In this document: positions 33,313 through 43,426 of the stretch, piece by piece | How the letters are laid out: every line of letters begins with the position of its first letter | How positions within the stretch are numbered: position 1 is the first letter of the stretch | Assembly (NCBI GenBank): GCA_038502055.1 | Contig: JAXRKN010000027.1 | Coordinates: 558,001 to 622,000, forward strand | Origin: Tanytarsus gracilentus | Taxonomy: Eukaryota; Arthropoda; Insecta; Diptera; Chironomidae | Reading direction: 5' to 3' | Length of the DNA stretch: 64,000 bases | Program-made: the position numbers and the translations under genes | The notes under the pieces: generated by a model | Databases searched by the model: none | What the model was told of the DNA's origin: nothing | Seen by the model: only the letters and a program-made list of their open reading frames with translations

Positions 33313-36300
33313 TTACATTTTCTCTAAAAGATTTCCCAATTTCGATAAATAAAAATCAGGAATTTGATTTTTCAGCTCATCATTGCCTTTCTCAACTTGA
33401 TCGATAATCTCCTCAACTTTGTCCATTTTATGAACGCCAGACTCGACCAAGAGTGTTTGAAAGTTGTTGTTGTTGCCGAAGAGAATGTCAGTGTTGAGTC
33501 GATCACCGATCATTAGGAAGCGCTTGCTGTTGGTCTTAATTTCGTCTTTAAAAAAAATCTCGCAGAGATAATTTTCGGGTTTTCCCATGACAGTCGCCTG
33601 ATTTTAAAAAATGTTAAAATTAAATTTAGAATATTAAAATATTTTTACCTTTCTCTCGGCGCAAGTCTCGATGGCTCTAACAATCGATCCCGTTCCCGGC
33701 ACCACAAAGCTCGGCATTGGAAAACGTTCGTCAGTGTTTGTGGCCACAAAAATTGTTTCCTTTTTATTCAAATATGTTGCGGCCTTCATCATTTTCGGGA
33801 AGCTAATGTGCTCATCAAATCCAACAACAACCGCACCGACCTCAGGATCTGGTTTAAATTCATCTTTCACCAAAGTAGCGATTGATCCGTTCATGACGTC
33901 GGGACCAACGCCAACATGTCTAATCCCAGCATTATCGAGCTCTCTCGAAATTCCGGTACTGCCGACGATGAAAACTTTTTTATCGAAATTTTTCTGCTTT
34001 AAATATTGAGCGGCAAGATAAGCGGTTGAGATCATGCTATCGAGTCCAACATTAAAGTTCATCGTTCGAGCCTTTTCAGCAAGTTCCTCGCGAGTTTTTG
34101 TGCTATTGTTGGTGATGAAATAAACTTTCTTGCCCAAGTCGATAAATTTATTTATGACATCGTTGCTGCCCTCGATGACGTTCGTGTAGAGCCAGAGAAC
34201 GCCTGAAATTGATTTTATATTTTTTAAAAATGTCAAAAAAAATTAAAATTTTCCCTCGTAGAACAATGAGTTCAAATTGAGCTCAAACATTGAACTATTT
34301 AGTTCAAATGAACTAAATTAGTTCGAATTGAATTCAATTCGAACTCAAATGTTGAACTCAGCCAATTTAGTTCAACATTTGAGTTGAGGTGAATTCAATT
34401 TGAAATCAATTGTGAAAAAAATTTCATGGAATTAAGGCTGAGTTCAAGATTTGAACAAGAATTTGAATTCAAGAGAACTAAATTTAAAGTTTTAGTCAAA
34501 ACTTGAACACGAATTTAATTCAAGTTTGAACTCAATTTGAATTCAAGTTTTAATAAAATATATTTTAATTAAATTTATTTCAAATTAATCAAAACTTGAA
34601 GTCAATTTGAATTCAAAACTTGACTAAAATGGGGTATTTTGAAAAAATTGAACTCAAATTTATTTCAAAACTTGCTCGATTTGAATTAAAGCTTAGACAA
34701 AATTTGATTTTTAATTTAAACTTTATTTCAAAAGGAATCGATTAACTAAAGAGACAAAATTTGGTTTTTAATAGAACTTTATTTAAAAATTAAACGAAAT
34801 TTTGGGTTTTAATATGAACTTTATTTAAAAACTTGAGCTCGATTTGAATTAAGGACTAAGACGAAATTTTGTGTTGTTAATATAAACTTTATTTCAAAAC
34901 TTAACTTGATTTGAATGATTGAAGCCTAAAGAAAATATCTTTTTTAATTAAAATAAAAGGAATATTTACGACCATAGTTTAATTATTACAATAAAGCAAT
35001 TATAGCTTTATATATGTGTTTTTTGCCGACACTGATGATTTCCGGACATATTGCACTCAAACAAAAAGAACCTGATAGTTTAAATCGTCACTTTTAATAG
35101 AAAGGAAATGGATTTATATTTAGTTTCTTCAATTTTAAAAATTTTAATGTATCCAAATGTAAACATGAAAAAAAATAGGAAAAAATATTAAAAAAATAAA
35201 TTAAAGAAAATTTTTATTAAAATTAAATAAAGGAAAAAAATATTTGAAAAAGGGAAATGTTAAAAATAAAATGTTTAAATATGCTTTAGCAAAATGGATT
35301 TACATAAGTTTCGGGGCGGGCGCGGGCTTAGCAAAAGGAGTTGAGTTCGAGTCGAGCGGCGCAGAAAAAATAAGAAAAATTTAAGTCAAAACTAATAAAA
35401 ATCCAATTTCCTTCAACAGAAAAAAGAATAAGGCGAGAAAAAAAATTGTTAAATTAATAAAGGAACCTTGGAAAGAAATTAAAAGTTGAATCAAATTGAA
35501 TTCAAAGGTTGAACTAAATTTTTTTTAATTTGAAAATTTGAGGCAATTTAGTTCAAATTTCAGTTCGAATTGAATTCAATTTGAGTTCAAATTTCAGTTC
35601 GAATTGAATTCAAATCGAAAATCGAGTTCAAATTTAGTTCAAACGTATATGGGCGAGTTCAACCGTTTTCATACAAAAGCTTACCACGCGATTTGAACTG
35701 AACTGGATTTGAACTCAACATTTGAATTCAATTCGAACTCAAATAACACCCAAATTTGAACTCATGTTCTACCAGGGTTCTTTCTAAATCAAATTTTCTC
35801 TGAAATTTTCCTTCTAAATCAAATTCAAGATCAAATTTTCCCTTTAAAACTAAATTTATCAAACATTTTTTTGTAACGGTCAAAATTTTTTTAAATTTTC
35901 ATGTCACACGAATGTCGCGCAACATTTTCAAAAACAATAACAAAAGAAATAAATTGAAAATAATTTACGAATTAAATATGTACAGCGGAGGTTTGAATAA
36001 TGTTTTAATATTAGAAAATGATAGTGGGCATGTTTACATCGTCGAGGGACAGGAGTGCAATAATAAACTGCAGAAATATTCGATGCAAATCGATAAAAAG
36101 GAAATTATTTTCGAAGAGGTTCCGGAAAGTGAAAAGTGAGTTATAAATAGAGTTCGATTTGATTATTTAATGTTGTTGAATTAATGACCTGATCATGATT
36201 AATGTTATATGCTAATTTTTCAATTTTAGCCTCGACATTTCCTCAATCAAAGACGAACCCGACGACAAAATCATTGAAGAACATCTCGACGAATCTTTTA

Positions 36301-38024
36301 TTGAATCTCAATATCAAGTTCCATTCGTGGATGTTCAACCGGAAGAAGAAGATATCGAAATCAAACTTGATCCAGCGAGTTTTTTAGAGCCGTCAAGAAA
36401 CAAACCTAAACCACCCGAAAATCCCTTCTGCAAATACTGTGATGAGAAATTTAAATCTCGCAACGAACTTTGGATGCACATTTGTCGATATCTCGAGTGT
36501 GATCCAGAAAATTTTATATGTAAAATTTGCCTCGAACATGTCAGCAAGAAGGAATTCAATAATCACGTTCACGAGTTGTTGATGTGCAAGCACTGCGGAA
36601 AGCAGTTTTTAAGCGATAAATCTCTGGACGCTCATTGTGACTTGATGCATGCAAGTAAAATGGCTAGAAATGAAAGCGAGGATGAAAATGTCCAGAATAA
36701 AATCAACTCAATGAATCAACTGCTCCGTCGCAAAGGTTTCAACGCGAAAAAAGATCGAAATCATCCAAATCATCGCTCGAAGCGGAAGCAAAAGCTCGAA
36801 TGTGATATTTGCGGGAAATATTTAGTGAGCTTAAAATCTCTCGAATATCACATGAATCTCCATCGAGGTCACACAAATTTTATTTGCTCGTCGTGCGGCG
36901 AAAAGTTTTTCACGCCAAACGGAATTCGAGCTCATAAATGCGATAAGAAGAGGAAACGTCCTGAAATTGACTTTCGAACGAATGACATGCGACACTGTCG
37001 ATTTTGTGATCAAAGATTTTCCTCGTTCGATGAGAATAAAGCTCACACGTGTGACTACGCTCATCCCGATGATCCGAAAATGATAATTTGTCGATGCTGT
37101 GGAAAGGTGCTGAATAAATTGGCTTTTAATCGTCACATGGAAATCCATTCGGGTGTAAATTGGGTTTGTGGCATTTGTCAAAAGAATTTAGCGACTCAAC
37201 GAGCTTTAAAAGTTCACATGACGACGCACTCGGGGTGAGATTGAAATATTTTAAATAAAATTTAATTAACGATTTTCTTAATTTCAGCAATCGACCCTAC
37301 AAATGTAAACTCTGCTCGGAAAGTTTCATCAACAAAGTCGTTCTCGATCGACACATGCGCTTTCACGGTCATCAACCGAAAACATTCAACTGTGAATTTT
37401 GCTTCAAGCAACTCAGCTCCGACACTTCACTTCGATCGCACATTCAGCGAGTTCACTCGAACAGCTTTCAGTGTGAATTGTGTAAAGACACTTTCGAGAA
37501 CAAGGAAAACCTCAAGAATCACCTTCAAGCTAGTCATCCGCCGAGTGACTGTAAAGTTTGTGGAAAAACCTTCGCGCTGCCAAGATATTTAAAAATGCAC
37601 ATGAAACTGCACTATGACAGCAATGTGGGCACAAAAATCAATTGTCAAATTTGCTCGAAATCGCAGCTAATGAGAAATTTAAAAAATCACGTTTATAGAC
37701 ATCATGTCGAGCAGTTTGATCGATGGTGCAAAGATTATCCGAGTTTTTTGGTTGGAAATTAAAATTATTAGAAAAATAAAATTTTTAGTAAAAAATTTTC
37801 ACAAGTTTAAAATATAATTTCACAAGTTTTAAAAAATTTCAAAAAATAATTTCACAAGTTTTAAAAAATAATTTCACTATCAAGATTTTATTTTTTTGAC
37901 CCTCAACTCACTGACCTCAATCCCTCAATAAATTCTTACCATCACAATCCGTCAAAACGACATCGAACGAGTCCAGCCACTCCTGCAGTTCTTCCTTACT
38001 AAATTTATCAATATTCTTTGGCAT
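33313..38024 (-). CDS. HAD phosphatase, PGP type, paralogue 3 with a 3.7-kb first intron (307 aa)
   Basis: Exons 38024-37940, 34202-33649 and 33597-33313 join to 307 residues. Exon 1 (MPKNIDKFSKEELQEWLDSF...) ends inside the G of TDCDG, exactly where the paralogues split, and supplies the nucleophile Asp26 and Asp28; the exon-2 frame alone would lack them. Exon 2 continues VLWLYTNVIEG, motif II ITNNSTKTREEL, and cap motif VVVGFDEHISFPKM. Exon 3 carries VMGKPENY (motif III Lys) and MIGDRLNTD (motif IV). The second intron is at a different spot from the other two copies (after CAERK), so its gene structure diverged. Intron 1 (34203-37939) contains a zinc-finger gene on the other strand and a transposon-like element. 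All catalytic motifs are intact. Confidence 0.9.
34253..35777. mobile_element. 1.5-kb element with CCCTSGTAGAACA inverted ends and GTTCAAATT subrepeats
   Basis: Left end CCCTCGTAGAACAATGAGTT at 34253 and right end (complement) CCCTGGTAGAACATGAGTTC at 35777 form imperfect inverted termini of about 25 bp. Next to each end lie many GAATTCAATTCGAACTCAAA-type units, themselves palindromic, so the element could fold back on itself. The interior includes a short GC-rich patch (35315-35370). There is no transposase and no clear target duplication. It lies wholly in the first intron of the phosphatase paralogue 3. A foldback or MITE-like element is my best reading. Confidence 0.62.
35912..37762 (+). 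CDS. C2H2 zinc-finger protein, 567 aa, nested in an intron
   Basis: Probable DNA-binding transcription factor. Exons 35912-36135, 36230-37234 and 37288-37762 join to 567 residues. Residues 1-150 are acidic and non-finger, without the four-cysteine ZAD found in many insect C2H2 proteins. About twelve fingers follow, some degenerate (the early ones use CxxC with a C or H-x-C end, such as WMHICRYLEC and RAHKC). The last six are regular CxxC..HxxxH units, with an H-C linker (THSGNRPYKC) between the seventh and eighth fingers. The gene lies entirely inside intron 1 of the oppositely oriented phosphatase paralogue 3, 134 bp from the transposon-like element. The start could also be the Met at residue 23 (MYSGG). 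No orthologue is recognised. Confidence 0.9.
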
Positions 38025-38150
38025 TTTACTTGCTCTTTACGAAAAATTTTCCACTTCAATTTCAATTAAAATCACAAACAAGATGGGTCTGCAAACGGCG
38101 TTGCCATTTCCAATAGCTCCGCATAGATTAGTACCCTAATCCGTTGCAAT

Positions 38151-38670
38151 GGGCATTAGTGGCACTCCTGGCCGACCATGATGGACATTCCTCAAAAATC
38201 GTCTATGTCAATCGATTCCTGATGCAATGACGAGTTCAACGACATACATGAAGCCATAGTTCTGAAAAATGGACATTAGTAGCACTCCTGGCCGACCATG
38301 ATGGACATTCCTCAAAAATCATCTATGTCAATCGATTCCTGGTCCAATGACGAGTTCAACGACATACATGAAGCCATAGTTCTGAAAAATAGACATTAGT
38401 GGCACTCCTGGCCGGCCATGATGGACATTCCTCAAAAATCGTCAGTGTCAATCGATTCCTGATGCAATGACGAGTTCAACGACATACATGAAGCCATAGT
38501 TCTGAAAAATGGACATTAGTGGCACTCCTGGCCGGCCATGATGGATATTCCTCAAAAATCGTCAGTGTCAATCGATTCCTGATGCAATGACGAGTTCAAC
38601 GACATACATGAAGCCATAGTTCTGAAAAATGGACATTAGTGGCACTCCTGGCCGGCATGATGGACATTCT
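38151..38670 (+). repeat. 120-bp tandem satellite, four full copies plus a part
   Basis: Units start at 38151, 38271, 38391, 38511 and 38631 (last partial), spaced exactly 120 bp, each opening GGACATTAGTGGCACTCCTG and differing by a few bases. It contains CGAGTTCAACGACATACATG and ATCGATTCCTG. The preceding 38085-38150 (AATAGCTCCGCATAG) and following G+C-rich 38671-38870 look like parts of the same element. A diverged inverted copy lies at 13628-13835. Confidence 0.93.
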
Positions 38671-39250
38671 AAAAATGAGGCAATGTTTGGAAGAGGAAGA
38701 CAAAAAAAGAAAATGTCAGCAAGAAAAAGGAGAGCACGGGGGAAAGGGGCCACCCCGCCACGCCGGTGGGTGACTGGCCTCGAGTATGTTTTGTTTGAAA
38801 ATGTATGTCTTGGCACTAGGGGCCAAAAACAGGTTTTGGAAAAATCCAAAATTAATATATAGCGGAGCTATAATTAAACTCAATCGATTTAAATTGCACA
38901 ATATTTTTTTCTAATAGAGAGCCTTACTGAGATGCAATTGGTTGCTGTATGAAATTTTTATATTAAATTGACGTCATGCGAGCATGAAAAAAAGTTTACA
39001 GCATGTTCTTGAAATGAACTTAGTGAAAGAGAAATTTTAAGTAAAATTGAGAGGAAAATCAGCTGATTGAGAAAAAGAGATGCGAAAAATGGTAAAGACG
39101 CGAAATTTTATGTGTCGGTGATGCGAAAATAAAATTGATGCTAATCATAAAAAAATTAAAAAAAGAAGATTTTTTTTTAAATTCGAAAATTGAATAAAAT
39201 ACGGAAAATTTTATGAATTAAACGAATTTATTCGAAAATTTAATACTAAA
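38671..39250. other. intergenic, G+C-rich end of the satellite element then plain DNA
   Basis: 38690-38800 is unusually G+C-rich (GGGGCCACCCCGCCACGCCG). An ATATAGCGGAGCTAT palindrome at 38857 is the same motif as at 30.8 and 63.2 kb. From 38880 to Mau2 nothing is recognised. Confidence 0.45.
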
Positions 39251-41303
39251 ATGTCTCAAGATCGAGCTTATATCGCTCTTTTGGGTTTGGCGGAGCATTT
39301 TAGGACGTCTCGAGATATCAAGAAATCAATTCAATGTTTGGTTAGTTAAAAAAAGAAGAAAAAGTGAATTAAAAAATATTCTAGATTATTTAAAATAGAT
39401 CAAAAATTTAAAAAATATTCTAGAATAAAAAAGAAAGAAATTATAAAGCCGAAATATAAAAATTACAAAAGTTATAAAAAATTCAAAATTTTCGAATGAT
39501 TTTAAATTTTCACTGAAAAGTACATTAAAAAACTTTATTAATATTTTTAATTTTTTAGGAAGCACTTTTCGCTTTCAACCCACCCAAAAAAGTTGAATCC
39601 CGAACCCATCTTCAACTCGGTCAGCTTCTTTTCACTTACACAACCAATGTCGACCTCGCCAAGGACCATCTCGAAAAGGCTTGGACACTCAGTCAACCAA
39701 TCCAAGGTTTCGATGACATTCGATACGACGCCGCCGCAACGTTAGCTCAACTCTACGTCCAGCAAGGTCAATCGCATGCCGCTAAGAATATTTTAAGAAC
39801 CGCAATTGAAAATTCAACTCACAACATTTATTGGAACTCAAAGTTGCTCTTTCAAATTGCGAAAGTTCATTTCGACGATAAAGAGTACAGTTTGGCATCG
39901 GAACTTTTAGCGATTGGCGTTGACACGGCTGAAGAGTCAAACGCACCTTACTTAAAGACTCAATTTCTGCTCAATCGTGCGATGATTTTGATTGTCGAGA
40001 GGAAATCAACGGACGTAAATTTGCTGCTCAATCAAGCTGGATCGTGTCTGGAGACAATTCAAAGTCCTCACTTAAAAGAATATTCGAGAGTTTTTCACTT
40101 AATTCTTCAAGTCTCAAACTCACTTCAAATTGGAATGGTGAAGTCTGTCAAAGAAATTCTCAAGCAACTTCAGAGAATTATTCAAACGATTATAAACTCA
40201 AATTGGCCGCAAGATGAGCAAATTTTCGGTCAGCATCCAACCGAAAGTTTTATGTGGCTGACTAAGGAGCAACTTTTTGTGTTGGTTTACATTTTAACCG
40301 TGTCACAATCGATGATCTCTGGATTTTTGGAGAAATCACAGAAATATTCAGAAAAAGCATTGACACAAATTGAAAAGTTGAAGACTGTCGAGACAAATAA
40401 GTCGATTTTGCCGCTGTTTCAGGTGAGTTTGAAGTTGTTTAAGATTTTAATTACTAATCCACAAAATTTTAGGTTATTCTTCTCGAGCACATCGCAATGT
40501 GTCGTCTAATAATGGGCAATCGATCGTTGGCCATTCGTGAAATTTCATCAGCTAAAGACATTTGCCTTGCGTCACCCAACAAATCACTCCTTAAATCACA
40601 CTCAGCACAGCTCCATTGTCTTCTCGGTCTTTATGCGATGTCGAATAGCATTTTTGATCGTGCTGAACTTCAATTTTTGTCCGCTGTCCACGAAACAAAT
40701 CATCGAGAGTTGAAACTCTTTGGCAATTTAAATCTCGCAATTGTTTACATGAGAACTGGAAATGAGGTTAAGTTGAAGAATTTGTTAAATCACATCGCGG
40801 CTGAATACACACCGAATTTTAGTAATCAAGCACTACTTGGAAGTTATTATTGGGTGCAAGGACTTCACTCATTTTACAAAGGAAGTTTTCATGAAGCTAA
40901 AAGATTCTTGCGAGAATCCCTCAAAATGGGAAATGCTGAAGATCTCAATCGACTCACTTCATGCTCACTCGTGTTGCTCAGTCAAGTTTTTCTCAGCATT
41001 GGAAATTCAAAAGAGGCAATGAACATGGTCGTGCCAGCACTTCAGCTTGCATCTAAAATTCCAGACGTTCACGTTCAACTTTGGGGAACTTCAATCCAGA
41101 GAGATCTTTATAAGTTGATCGGTGACACAGCGAATGAGCAGGAAGCTTTCATGCAGCAACAACAATATTCACAAACTCTAATGACTGATCAGTATGAGTG
41201 CGTTAAAATGAGAGAACATTCATTGCTGGATTGGATTTCGACTAATCAACCGGTTGGTGGAGAAGTTGGTGATGGAGCGATGCCGTCGACTTCGTGGGGT
41301 TAA
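39251..41303 (+). CDS. Mau2: MAU2 / SCC4 cohesin-loading TPR protein, 594 aa
   Basis: Partner of Nipped-B/SCC2 in the complex that loads cohesin onto chromatin; nuclear. Exons 39251-39340, 39559-40422 and 40473-41303, all phase 0, give 594 residues, near the usual 600-630. It is built of helical TPR-like repeats throughout: AYIALLGLAEHFRTSRDIKK at the N-terminus, LQLGQLLFTYTTNVDLAKDH, ATLAQLYVQQGQSHAAKNIL, and the conserved C-terminal half (LGSYYWVQGLHSFYKGSFHE, LTSCSLVLLSQVFLSIGNS). The extreme C-terminus is short and disordered (DGAMPSTSWG). No domain is missing. The 39341-39558 intron is A+T-rich. Confidence 0.93.
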
Positions 41304-41779
41304 AATTGTAAATAAAAAATTAATAAAAAATTTGATTTTTTAATTATTTAATTTTTATAGTTTCGATTAAATTTATTTTAGGTTTTAATTTGAAAATTCT
41401 TCAAAAAACACATAAAAATAATTAAAATCAATTAATTGAATTTTATAACCTACAAAAAAATTTGCTTCAAAAACTCTCGAAAAATTAATTAATTAAATTT
41501 TAATTAACAGCAGAAAACAATTTGAATTTTTTCATCTTGCGGTTTTTTCTTCTCAACTTTTTAATCTCGAGAGAATTTTTAAGTCATTCATAAATTGTAT
41601 TAAGTTTTTCGTTCACTTCTCTTGTGCTCTTAATTTTTTTATGAAATTTCGAAGTAAAAATCTATAAATCTTACGAAAAAGTTCTTTGAAAGATAAAAAA
41701 AAGCTTGAAATATATCTTTTAAACTTTAAACTGACGGGAAAAAGTTAAATTTTACTAAATTTAATTTCTTATCAAAATT

Positions 41780-42047
41780 ATGAGACGGTAATTGATTTCT
41801 TTTTATAGATTTACAAACTCGCTCTCTTGACTTTCTCAATTTTTTAGACTTCTTCTTCTTGTTTTGCTCTCGATTGCGTATTCTGATGGAATTCGTCACA
41901 CAGCAAGAGGTTTAATACATGGCGGTGCTCAATCAAATCAATATTATTTTCCATCAGCCGCACCACTTTTTTATAATTCACTACGAAATCCTAATTTTGG
42001 TTATTTTTGTGTCTCAAACATTATCACAAAAGATTTCGTTGTTACAG
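41780..42047 (+). CDS. possible secreted peptide, 5' part
   Basis: A tiny exon ATGAGACG (41780-41787) followed by GTAATT, and an acceptor TTTTTAG at 41847, would give MRRLLLLVLLSIAYSDG, a near-ideal signal peptide, followed by GIRHTARGLIHGGAQSNQYYF and PSAAPLFYNSLRNP. Without this exon the frame has no ATG. The frame continues past 42047, where ACAG|GTTACA could be a donor, into poly-G DNA; I stop it at that donor and cannot find the next exon. The mature part is Asn/Tyr/Pro-rich. No family recognised. Confidence 0.35.
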
Positions 42048-42095
42048 GTTACAGGCATGAAAAATATGTTTTAAAAATAATTTTAAGAATTATTG

Positions 42096-42239
42096 AGGGG
42101 GGGTGGGGGGGGAGGGGGGGGGGGAGGTGGAGATTGGGGGTGGGGGGGTGGGGTGAGTGGGAAAATATATTTTATTGGTAAAAAATTAAAAATTTGAAAC
42201 TTATATGTTTTTAATTTTAATTTCTGGGGGGGGGGGGGG
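42096..42239 (+). repeat. poly-G tracts in A+T-rich DNA
   Basis: 42096-42160 is almost only G with single A or T breaks (runs of 6 to 11 G), and a further pure G run lies at 42225-42239. The sequence could form G-quadruplexes on this strand; length errors in assembly are also likely. Confidence 0.85.
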
Positions 42240-43426
42240 CTTTGGGGAGAAAGGAGGTTTTAATTATATCTTATATATGAGGAATAATATGTTTAATGAG
42301 GGAAATTTTTTGGCGATGTTGGGGTTCTGGCAAAATGCTGAGGTCTTGGTTATTTCATTCCACTGCAGGCAGAGGGGCCCCTCCGAGGAGGCTGTTTTTG
42401 CTTTATCCACCGAGGTCATAAATATTAAAGGGTCTGGCAATTCCGGGAATCGGAGGGATTTAAGAATCTAAGGTGAGAGACTGTCGACCACCGAGATCCT
42501 AAAAGATTGCATAAATAATCGCACCGTTCCGCCACAGTGGCGCGATCAGGGATTTGCAGTTTGGGAGGCGAATTTTCTGATGAGGGATTATCGTTGTAGA
42601 AATTTTCCTTTAATAGGGCATTAATTGTTTTTTTTAGTGAATTGAATTTGACGATATATTGGAGGTTGAAAGAAACATGACACTTGTGATGGTAACACTC
42701 TCTGGTAAGTCTAAATTTACGCTTTAAAATTACGTAAGTCATAATTTTTTCACAGTTGCTACCTTCATAATGATCTCCATCATGTACATTTTTAAACTCG
42801 ATCTGCAAGAAATTTTACTTAAGACCAGGATGAATTTGAAGTCAAAATTATATTTAATTTGGAATTTTTTGCATGCACTCAAATGTTTGTTTTGTTTACA
42901 AGTTAATGCATTTGTACTAGTAGTTAATGTGAGGTCCCCAAAAAATTATCCTCAAGCAAATGTTTAAATAATTGCATGTGAAACTTTTCATGGCAAATCA
43001 TTTTTTTCACGTATGCCTTAAAAATCTCTTCTTTTGCAGAACTGCATTTAAAATTGCAAGCATTTTGCATAAAAGTTACATTAATTTTGCATCCAAAAAG
43101 TAAATGAAGTTCACTTAACGTTTGTTTAGGAGTTATTGAGCCATTTGCAAGCTAGCTATGTCTCCTAGGGATAAACTCTTTCTACAACCTATTATTTAAT
43201 ATTTATTAAATTGAAAGAACCATAAAATGTTAATAAATCAAAATTAAGTGATATTTTACTATGTAACTACATGTAATCCAAAGTATAATATTTAACTGTG
43301 TGTAAATATGAATCTTTATTGATGAAAACTGTGCAAAAAATGAGTGAAAATGTTCCATAGCCATTTAAAAACTGAACTCAATAAAATTTAACAAAAAAGT
43401 TTTTTATATAAAATCACAAAATACTC
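42240..43426. other. unexplained intergenic island
   Basis: 42360-42570 is unusually G+C-rich (AGAGGGGCCCCTCCGAGGAG) and has open frames on both strands. On the minus strand 42425-42808 is open for 127 codons without an ATG (TVAERCDYLCNLLGSRWSTV), possibly an exon or a decayed repeat. 42570-43426 is ordinary A+T-rich DNA with TTTGCAT-type repeats near 43000-43100. No gene can be supported. Confidence 0.4.

Noticed and set aside
38629..38862. Frames on both strands over the end of the 120-bp satellite
   Set aside because: They begin inside the tandem repeat and continue into G+C-rich element DNA; no domain.
42425..42808. A 127-codon minus-strand frame, as a gene
   Set aside because: No ATG, no domain, and it sits in compositionally odd DNA with an equally open frame on the other strand. 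Kept only as a note.
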